28,910 bases of DNA from Pelagophyceae sp. CCMP2097 (taxonomy: Eukaryota > Sar > Pelagophyceae). Below are positions 18,471-25,845 of this stretch, one piece after another. Each line of letters opens with the position of its first letter. The stretch's first letter is position 1. Both the position numbers and the translations under genes were made by a program. Below the pieces are notes generated by a model, which did not search any database, had not been told where the DNA came from, and saw nothing but the letters and a program-made list of their open reading frames with translations. The stretch spans positions 68,989 to 97,898 of the forward strand of contig MU657331.1 of assembly GCA_026770575.1 (NCBI GenBank). Reading direction: 5' to 3'.

Positions 18471-19650
18471 CGGCCCTAAAGGCGGCCCTCGAGGCGGCCG
18501 CGAGACGGCCTCTCGATGGCGGCCTCTAGACGGCCCTCACGACGGTCCTCGAGGCGACCTCGAGACGGCCCCAAGGCAGTCCTTGAGACGGTCCTTGAGA
18601 CGGCCTTTTGGCGACCTGGAGACGACCTCTCGATGGCGACGGTCCGAGAAGACGGCCCCGCGATGGCCTCTTGATGGCCTCGCGACGACTTGAAACGGCT
18701 TCGAGATGGTCTTCGAGACGGGCCCGGAGACGACCTCGAGACGGGCCTGAAGATTCTCGAAACGGTCCTCGAAACGGTCCTTGAGACAGTCCTTGAGACG
18801 GTCCTTGAGACGGTCCTTGAGACGGTCCTTGAGACGGTCCTATAGACGCCCTTAATTCGGCCCTCGAGACTGCCTCGAGACGGCCTCGAGACGGCCTCGG
18901 CGGTCCTCGAGACCGGCCTAAAGAAGCCCCCAAGACGGCTCGCGCCAGCCCCGACGATGGTCCGTACGACGGGCCCGAGACGGTCCGAAGCGTACAGTCG
19001 GATGGACGTGCTCGAGTTGAATATCCTCGAATCGGCCGCAAGACGGCCTTGTAGACGGCCCTCGAGACGGTCCTCGAAACGGGACCCGAGAAAGGCCTCT
19101 GGAATGACCTCGAGACGGTGGTCCTTGAGTCTGCCCCACGACGGTCCTCAAGACGGTCTCACGCTGGTCGCAATACGGTCCTCGCGAGGGTCACTAAGAT
19201 GGCCTCTTGACGGCCTCTTGACGGGGTCGAAGAAGACGGGAAATCGCCTTTGAGAAGATGCTCGAGACGGAACCAAGAGCGGCTTGGAAACGGTCCTCGA
19301 GACGGCCACGCAGACGGCCTCGAGACGGTCTTCGAGACGGCCCTCGAGACGGCCCTCGAGACGGTCCTTGAGACGGTCCTTGAGACGACCCTCGAGGCGG
19401 ACACGAGGCGGCCTCTTCTTCGGTCCTGCAGACGGGCTCTGGGCGGCTCTCTGGATCGTCATCCTGTCGTATGGACGGCCTTGGGTCGATCCTGAGGCAT
19501 CTCCTTTGACGTCGGTCTTTCCTCGAGACGGACTTTGGAGATGGCTCCTCGAGACGGCCCTTTGAACGGTCCATCTCGACAAACGCGATACCGGCTCCTC
19601 GAAATGGCCTCGCCGGACCGTCCCTGGAGACGGTCTCTCGAGGCGCCCCT
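18471..19650 (+). repeat. Degenerate 12-base array, CTCGAGACGGCC flavour
   Basis: The block starts with GGCGGCCCTAAA and CCTCGAGGCGG units. A near-perfect run of about seven GACGGTCCTTGA units sits at about 18775-18845, with a second short run at 19340-19385. Frames on the minus strand read SQGPSQGPSQGP and are artefacts. Confidence 0.88.
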
Positions 19651-20338
19651 GGACAATCCACGGCCCCTCTCCAAGGCCCCTCGAAACGGTGGCCGACGCA
19701 GACGGACGGCAGACGGGCCCTTTTTCGAAAGTTCCTCCGAGGCGGAGTCGAACCGGTCTCGATCGAGGGCCCCCTCTGGAAAGTCCCGATAGGACGGGCC
19801 GCAAAGGCGGCCGCGTCGCATCTTTGGGAGCTGCGTGGGGCGTTTGAAGGATGATCCCATCGGGTACGAGAGGGCCATCCTTGCCCGGGTCCTTGAAAAG
19901 CCCGCGGGTCGTTGAATCGCCCGGAAGGACGGTCCCCTGCACTCGGCCACTTGCAGGGCCGAACGCACGGTGCCTTGCGAGACCTCTTGTATGGAAGCTG
20001 CGACGGTTGCGAGCACGCTCCCAGGGTCCCAAAGAAGGATCTGTCCAAAGGAACTGTCGACGGGACCGCCCTTTTCGTTTCTCCCTCGCGACTTTCCTTC
20101 AAGCCCGCCCAGGCAGAGGCCTTTTCGAATGCCCAAACGGATGTCCTTTGGGACGCGGTTTGCACGGGATGCATCCAAGAATGGCGGGGTGCGGCCCCTT
20201 TGCGATGCGATTCGGGGACGGTGCCAGAGAGCTGCTTCAATCCTGAAAAAGGGTCTTCGAACAACAGCAGCATGGAGAACATCTCGAGGCGGCCGGACGG
20301 CAATCCGGGAGGCAATCCGGAGGGGACTGAAGAACATC
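19651..20338. other. Island, decayed array to non-periodic sequence, no confident gene
   Basis: 12-base character fades by about 19800. The following 500 bases are GC-rich with competing frames on both strands; none has clear coding character. Strings such as GCCACTTGCAGGGCC and GTGCCTTGCGAGACC near 19940-19985 recall the second repeat family. Confidence 0.3.
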
Positions 20339-20495
20339 GTGCGAGCTCGTCGGGTTTGCCGGGTGAGCGCGTTTCGGCCTTGCCCGTATACCCGCGGGTC
20401 TGCCTGTGGCCCGAACCCGGCCCTTTGAAGACGGTTTCGTCGCTCGACAAACCCGCGACCCTTTCTTTGGGTTTTGCACAGATACCCGAAGACAC
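20339..20495 (+). repeat. Dispersed repeat, copy D
   Basis: The sequence shows GTCGGGTTTGCCGGGTGA, GCGCGTTTCGGCCTTGCCCG, CTGTGGCCCGAACCC, GACAAACCCGCGACCCTTT and GGGTTTTGCACAGATACCCG in the same order as copy A. The last landmark is followed within 60 bases by the second repeat family. Confidence 0.7.
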
Positions 20496-20554
20496 CATCC
20501 AGCAGTCCCGGCTGTACGACGCCGCCACCGGGCGTTTGACAGTCGGGCCCCAGT

Positions 20555-20630
20555 AAGGCCTCTTTTGTGGCCACTTGCTCCTGCCTCTGCGCGGTCGCTT
20601 GCGAGGGCCCTTTGAAGGGCCATTGAAGAG
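20555..20630 (+). repeat. Second repeat family, short copy
   Basis: GGCCTCTTTTGTGGCCACTT followed by GCCTCTGCGCGGTCGCTTGC and GAGGGCCCTTTGAAGGGCC is a near match to the block at 10570-10990. Confidence 0.65.
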
Positions 20631-20766
20631 ACCGGAAGGACGGGCCCATGACAGGCCACTTGGAATTGAATCGCACAGCTCCGGAACCACACGTCTTTCG
20701 AGCAGCGGGATCGGGCCCTCCAAAAGGCGCCCATGGCGTGGATCGAGCCTCGGAAGCCACGGTCCA

Positions 20767-21010
20767 GGGGCATAGGGCCCCGCAGGGGCCTTTGAGCCTA
20801 TCACTATCTAAGCACTGTATGGCTCCCCTCCGAGTGCAGTTTGGAAAAAGGCCTTGCGGCGGAACTAAAGGCCCTTTTCCAGAGGCGCCGTTTCAAAAGA
20901 CCTTTCGGTCATTTCGACGGCTTGGCGTCAGAGGCAAGGCCTTTTCGAGGGGAGCCATACAGTGCCGTCGAGAGTGGGAGGCTCTCGTCTGTTGCGGGGC
21001 CCTATGCTCG
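20767..21010. mobile_element. Palindromic element, member 1
   Basis: The left part contains GGGGCATAGGGCCCC and GCACTGTATGGCTCCCCTC (20812-20830). The right part, at 20947-20965, is the perfect complement of the latter and continues to GGGGCCCTATGCTC. About 115 bases lie inside, including CTCGAGACGG-like fragments. There is no coding capacity. Confidence 0.7.
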
Positions 21011-21315
21011 AGAGGCGCGGTCCAAAGGCGCCGTTTCGAGGCGTCGTCTCAAAGGGCCGTCATGAGGGGCCTTCTCGAGGGGCCGCCCTTTTTGCGCCGT
21101 TTCAAGGGGCCTTGGAGACGGGGTTATTTCGAGGCACCGTCTCATGCGCCGTCAAAGAGCGGTCGTCTTGAGGCACCGTTTCGAAGGGGCCCCTCAAGGG
21201 GCCCTCTCGAGGAGCCGTCCAAAGGCGCCGTTTCGAGGGGCCGTCTCGAGGAGCCGCCTCGAGTGGCCGTCTCGAAGGACCGTCTAAAGGGACCGTTTCG
21301 AGGCCCCCCCTCGAA
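21011..21315 (-). repeat. Short reversed 12-13-base array between two palindromic elements
   Basis: Units of GGGGCCGTCTCGAGG, GCGCCGTTTCGAGG and AAGGCGCCGTTTCG fill the interval, in the reversed orientation seen at 11278-11925. Confidence 0.8.
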
Positions 21316-21475
21316 GGGCATAGGGCCCCTTACGGGGCCGGGAGCCTCCCACTCTCGACAGCACTGTATGGCGGTTTCGAATGACACAGGAGAAAGCAAA
21401 GCCTTCAGCGGCCCAAAAAAGGGAAAACAGTGCTGTCGAGAGTGCTCTCGTCTGCTGCGGGGCCCTATGCGAGAG
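21316..21475. mobile_element. Palindromic element, member 2
   Basis: The left arm GGGCATAGGGCCCCTTACGG continues into CTCTCGACAGCACTGT (21352-21367). The right arm ACAGTGCTGTCGAGAG (21427-21442) is a perfect complement and continues to GGGGCCCTATGCGAGAG. The 60-base interior is less GC-rich (AAGCAAAGCCTTC, AAAAAAGGG). Confidence 0.7.
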
Positions 21476-21514
21476 GGGCCGTCTGACAGAGGGGCCGTTG
21501 AGAAGGTGCCCTTC

Positions 21515-21568
21515 GAGAGTGCTGTCGATAGTGGGAGGCCCTCGGCCCCGTAAGGGGCCCTATGCCTC
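21515..21568 (-). repeat. Palindromic element, solo arm
   Basis: GAGAGTGCTGTCGATAGTGG followed by GGCCCCGTAAGGGGCCCTAT repeats the right arm of the two preceding elements, with no partner arm of its own except the left arm at 21316. Confidence 0.6.
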
Positions 21569-21569
21569 T

Positions 21570-22500
21570 TCAAGAACTGTGGGCCTGTCGTAGAGAGAAA
21601 AGTCTTCTTTCGGATTTCCTCCAGGATGCCTTTGGATTGTCTCCGGTCGGTTTTTCGCTGCCGGTTGAGATGTTTTTTTCTTCACCCTGCTCTCCGAGTT
21701 TCTACAAACTTTGGCGATCCGTCCTACATTGTTCGAGGCCATCGGTCCTCCGTCCAAGCCGCATCTGACATTGACCGGATGTTTACAAGGGACCTCTCAG
21801 GAGGACCTCTCAGGAGGACCTCTCAGGAGGACCGTAGAGGGCCAGCCTCGAGGGAAACTTGAGAGGCCTTTTTTTCGAGTCCGAAACGTTCCCGCTGAAG
21901 CCCGACACTCCGGCATGCGTCTGTGGAAGACCAGTTGCAAGGCCCGTACGAAGGTCGTCGTTGACGCCCTTTTTGAAAAGGGTTCGTTTGAAGGGCCGGC
22001 GAGAAGCCCGCAATTCGAATGGGGAAAAGGACTCGCGAGGGCCGTTGCGCCTCTTCTCAAAAGGCTCTCACAACATTAACAGAACCCGAACACGAACCGA
22101 ACTTTCAACGAACATCAAACATGACAATTGCACAGGGCTCTCAGCCCCAAAGGCCGCCAAACGGGGCGAATTCAAGGTCCCTCGAGAAGGCAATTCGAAC
22201 GGGGCGCGCGCGCGAGGAGCCCTTCTTGGGGCAGTCCACTTTTGCCCGACGGAGATGGGTCGCCCGTCCTTCAAGGGCAGCCTCCAAGGGCAGCCTCCAA
22301 AGGGCAGCCTCCAAGGACCCCGATAGGGACGGATACCAACCACAACGGATACCAACCACAACGGCGGGTCCAAAAGGCATCGCTCTAGCGAGGGCCCTTT
22401 GAAGCCCCGTCTGTGGGAAACGGCCCTTCGAAACGGCCTCTAAAAAGGGCCCTCCGATGAGGGTGCGCCTCAGGACGGTCCCTTTCAAGACCCATTTTGG
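21570..22500. other. Mixed unique sequence with short tandem repeats, no gene called
   Basis: Three 13-base GGACCTCTCAGGA units lie at 21790-21832. Three AAGGGCAGCCTCC units lie at about 22270-22312. Two ACGGATACCAACCAC units lie at about 22329-22360. A plus-strand frame at about 21590-21768 (SLLSDFLQDAFGL, FSLPVEMFFSS) looks mildly protein-like but is too short to support. Confidence 0.45.
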
Positions 22501-22620
22501 ACATCCCTCGGCTCCGCGTATGGGTCAGCCTATGGGATCCAATACGGGCTCCAATACGGGATCCCCAACGGGGTCCCGTGCGGCGGGTCGGGGTTCGGGT
22601 CGGTCAACGAGGAGCGTTTT
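22501..22620 (+). repeat. Degenerate ATACGGGATCC tandem
   Basis: Units GGGATCCAATACG, GGCTCCAATACGG and GGATCCCCAACGG follow one another for about 70 bases. The period is again close to 12-13 bases, but the sequence is different from the main arrays. Confidence 0.5.
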
Positions 22621-22851
22621 TGTCGGGGGTTGACGATGCGGAACCGTCTCCGGGCCCGTATGCGGACCGTTATTTCTATTAGGTTCGAGCTGCCCGCCTT
22701 CTCCCGCGGTGACATTTCCGCGGCGCGGCCGCGCGCGGCGTGCACCACGCTGCGAGAAAAAGCGTCCAAAAAAGTCCTTGCGATCATCATTCTTCTCATC
22801 ATCTTCATATGATGGTTCATATATACATATGATGGTTCATATGTCTATACC
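22621..22851. promoter_or_regulatory. Probable upstream region of the gene at 22852, AT-rich near its 3' end
   Basis: The last 60 bases are AT-rich in a GC-rich neighbourhood. They contain a doubled CATATGATGGTTCATAT (about 22806-22842) just before the ACC-ATG at 22849-22854. The doubled string could act in transcription or be incidental; no known element is recognised. Confidence 0.3.
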
Positions 22852-23384
22852 ATGCCCGCTAGGCCGTGGCCGGCGCTGGACGCCATGCTGCCGCCGGACT
22901 GGTCGTTGTTCGTGCCGCTGTACGTTCTCGTAGAATATTCCGATGAACTCTATCGTCATTCTATGAACGGCGCGCGCGTGCGTCGAAGATGCTACGACGA
23001 GGCGTGCGTAGGTCGCTTCTCGACGCGTCAACTCCGTTGGACCAATTCCACGCCGCCGCCGCCGAAACCCGCCAGCCCACAGACGCCGCAGACGCGGCCG
23101 CCGGTGGAAACGGCGCCGACGATGGCGCCTCTGCGCTCCTGCCGGCGGAAACGGAAACGGAAACGTCCAACCCGATCCGCGGCCCCGACGCGCCGCCCAA
23201 CGCGCGCGTAGCGGGCCGGGCCGTGGCGCCCGGCGATTCAACAAGCGACGACGCAAACGGGCTCGGCGCCGCCGACGACGCGCTTGGCAGCAGCGACGCC
23301 CTCCTCGGCTCCGCCACCGCCGCCACCGCTTCTTCGCCGCGGCGGGTTGCAGCGGCGCCCGTCGACGTCGAGGCGCCGCGGTGA
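22852..23384 (+). CDS. Small acidic Ala/Asp-rich protein, likely one intron, unknown function
   Basis: The start ATG at 22852 follows ACC, a good eukaryotic context. The first part reads MPARPWPALDAMLPPDW then LFVPLYVLVEYSDELYRHSM. From about 23076 strongly coding sequence continues one frame over (PTDAADAAAGGNGADDG, then ALLPAETETETS) to a TGA at 23382, with nearly all third positions G or C. The frame change fits an intron. Removing 22978-23075 (GTGCGT...CCGCCAG, 98 bases) keeps both parts in phase; 22924-22988 (GTTCTC...GAAG) is an alternative that also fits. The C-terminal half is low complexity and probably disordered. I do not recognise the family. The opposite strand is also open, but its composition is less convincing. 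Confidence 0.45.
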
Positions 23385-24586
23385 GCTTTCGAGTCGCCGC
23401 CGCAGACTCTTAATCGGTTTGCCTCGTCCTTGTTCTCGTCTCGGCGGCTTTGCTCGTCTCGAATACTCGGTCGACCACGCGCGGGCCGACGCGGCGACTT
23501 GCGTGGTCGAGGAGCGCGAGGTTGCCCCCCCCTCGGGCACTCGTTGCGTCTTTGAACACGCCTTGAACCGAGGGGCAAATTTGCAAACAACGGGACCCCC
23601 GCCAACACGCCTTTGGCCGAGGGGCGTTCGAAGCGGGTTGGCTTCGGAGGCGGATGAAACCTGCGCAGTTGCAATAGACTCCAATGCCCCTTTTACTGGA
23701 GTGACAACCCGGCCCCTCACTCAGCGGGCACCCGGTCGTACCTCCCCGCCGACTCGAAGGACCTTCGGGGCCACGCCGCCGAGAACGCGCGGTCCCGCAC
23801 TCGTCCGTCGATGCGGCCCTTGGAACCCCGTGGCTCGGAACCCCGTGGCCCTTGGGACCCGTCGCTGGAGGCCCGACATGGGTGCGCATGCAAGGGCGCG
23901 GTTCTGGCGCCGGCTGGCGCCGGCGGTAACTTTTCGAGCACGTCAAAGAGCAGCAGCTTCCAACGGCCGACGCGCGAACATCGGTGCCGTCGACGCGCAT
24001 GTGCCGGCCAGACGACGCAGTCATCGGCGAAAGGTTGAAATGTTCGGATACGTGCCACTCGTCCCATGGCACCGAGTTCAAAAGAAGTCCATCGCGGGCG
24101 GCACCGCGCGGACACGCGCCGGCGACGTCGGACGCTTTTGGGCGTCGACCGAAAGTGTATCCAGAAACGTCTTGGAGACTCTTGGCGAGCGGCGCCTCGT
24201 TGCGAGGATGAGTCGGCGTCGAATCGGGATTGAGTCGGACTTTGGACTCGGCGCGAGGGCCGCGGCACCGATGGAACATCGCATTTCGATGGACACGTTC
24301 GCATCGAGCAAGTTTGTACATGCCGGAGAGGCAAGTTTGTACATGACGGAGCGGTTTTCGAGAGTTGCGAAAATGCTGCGGAATATGCAGGCTCGGTGCG
24401 ACGGCAAGAGGGGCCTCTGCGCGACTTTGGCGGCGCCGAGCGGCGAACGGGTTTCTGCAGGAGCAGAAACGGCTCTTTATCTTAACTCGTAGTAAATTAT
24501 AACACGAGCTGACGCGGCTCCTCGAGACGGCGCGACACGCCGACACGGCTTTTGGAGGCGCGCCGGCCTTGTTCGCCTCTGCGGTT
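23385..24586. other. About 1.2 kb open on both strands, coding strand undecided
   Basis: A plus-strand frame of 402 codons (23284-24492, ending KMLRNMQARCDG...TALYLNS) and minus-strand frames of up to 422 codons overlap completely. Parts of the minus strand look protein-like, for example LILATRRRSPRVSKTFLDT at about 24078-24300 and VGRWKLLLFDVLEKLP near 23940, but in different frames. So a minus-strand gene with introns or indels is possible. A direct repeat AAGTTTGTACATG(C/A)CGGAG is doubled at 24309-24348. A perfect hairpin GTTTCTGC-AGGA-GCAGAAAC lies at about 24449-24468. I do not choose a gene model. Confidence 0.3.
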
Positions 24587-24924
24587 CTAACGTTGCTGCG
24601 GCGGTCGGGTCTTGCGAGCACTTCCGAAAGCGCAGGAATCCGAAACTCGATCCCTGACTCGTCTGTTCGAAGAAGCAAAAAACAGAACGTCTTTATGCCC
24701 CGATCCGCCTATTCGCCGAGGAGCGAGGGTGTGCAATGCACGCGCTGCCTTCCCACACGGCGCGTTCGCCGGCGCAGTGTCCAGACTGTGCCCCGTCATG
24801 TCCGATTCCGTGGAGGCACTCGGGGGTGCGGGTTCGTCCTCGAACACATTGATGGTCCAGTACCACGGGCGTGACCCGGGACGCGCGCCGAGCCGCCACG
24901 AGGGCCTGCGGCAAAGTCCGACAT
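24587..24924 (-). CDS. Small hypothetical protein with an internal frame change
   Basis: The minus strand offers ATG at 24922-24924 in context ACCATC-ATG, giving MSDFAAGPRGGSARVPG. Protein-like sequence then continues in the neighbouring frame (SRPWYWTINVFEDEPAPP, then SASTESDMTGHSLDT) to a TAG at 24587. A single-base indel, rather than an obvious intron, seems to separate the two parts. An AT-rich patch just upstream (24928-24948) would fit a promoter or 5' leader. The protein is acidic and Ser/Pro-rich, and the family is not recognised. Confidence 0.32.
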
Positions 24925-24989
24925 GATGGTTTTAGTTTAATATCCCGGAAAGTCTCAGAGGGGTCGGAGTCGGAGCCGGAGTCCGACGA

Positions 24990-25765
24990 CGAGTCGATGG
25001 CGACGGAGCGCGAAGCGACACTCGGGCCTCGTGGTCCTGCCCGTCGGCGGCAAGACCGTGGAGAGCAGGTACTTCTTCACACGCACGGCTATGCACGCGT
25101 GCCCCTTGCCCGAAGCTCTTTGGCGTACACGCGTACCATGAGAGGGTTCTCGAGGCCCAGGGCGCCTCGTGCGCGGCAAAACACTGGAGCGGACTTTCGT
25201 GGTGCGGCGGAGACAGTGGACTGGAGCGGCCCCGTGTGTGTGGCCCTCTGCGCCATGCTCTTGCACTGCGGCCCACGTCGAGTGGCCGGCGTTCATCCAG
25301 ACGACGAGCGGCAGCTCCGAGCCACGCATCGTCTGCGTGAGAGGCACACCGGCGGCGTCTGGAGCTGCGCCTTCCCGCCCGACGGCGAGCGCATCGGGAC
25401 GTCGAGCAGGGACACGACGGCGCGGCTCTGCGACGCCGAGACGGGCGCGGTGCAGACGACGCACGCCAGCGACGTCACGAGCCGTGCGTTCTCGCCCGAC
25501 GGCGATCACGACGCGACGATGGGGACACGACGGAGTGGCATCTCCTTTAAAGTGCATGAGCCCACCTCGCGGCGTGTTCTACGCATCACGCATCGACGAG
25601 GAGAGAGTTGCCTCGGAGGCGCTCTTTCTTTCGAATGTCGGATGTGTGCGCCGCGCACCGCCTCGACTTCTTGCCGACCGCCGCGCGCTCCGCGACGAAC
25701 CAGACGTCACACCGTGCGAGGTCCCCGGGACCCCCAAAAGGCATCGTCTACGAGCCCCGCGATAA
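24990..25765 (+). pseudogene. Broken WD40-repeat gene fragment
   Basis: At about 25340-25520 one frame carries two recognisable WD40 blades: HTGGVWSCAFPPDGERIGTS then SRDTTARLCDAETGAVQTT, and ASDVTSRAFSPDG. The SPDG turn and the D-T-A-R-L-x-D-A-E-T-G blade end are typical of WD40 repeats. Upstream, protein-like sequence appears in another frame (LVVLPVGGKTVESRYFFTRT, then AMHACPLPEALWRTRV at about 25040-25135). Downstream it moves to a third frame (GVFYASRIDEERVASEALF at about 25570-25630), ending at a TAA near 25765. At least two or three frame changes without matching splice sites suggest a decayed copy or an error-prone stretch. It lies tail-to-tail with the intact WD40 gene on the other strand. 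Confidence 0.5.
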
Positions 25766-25845
25766 TAGGGATTTATACGCGTCAGAAACGCGCTGTGGCG
25801 CCGCGAGGTGAGGAAACACGGTTCACATTACAGGGGGCCCGCGGG

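Noticed and set aside
22961..23674. A 237-codon minus-strand Ala/Ser-rich protein
   Set aside because: It overlaps the plus-strand frame, whose acidic composition and third-position bias are more gene-like. It remains possible but is less supported.
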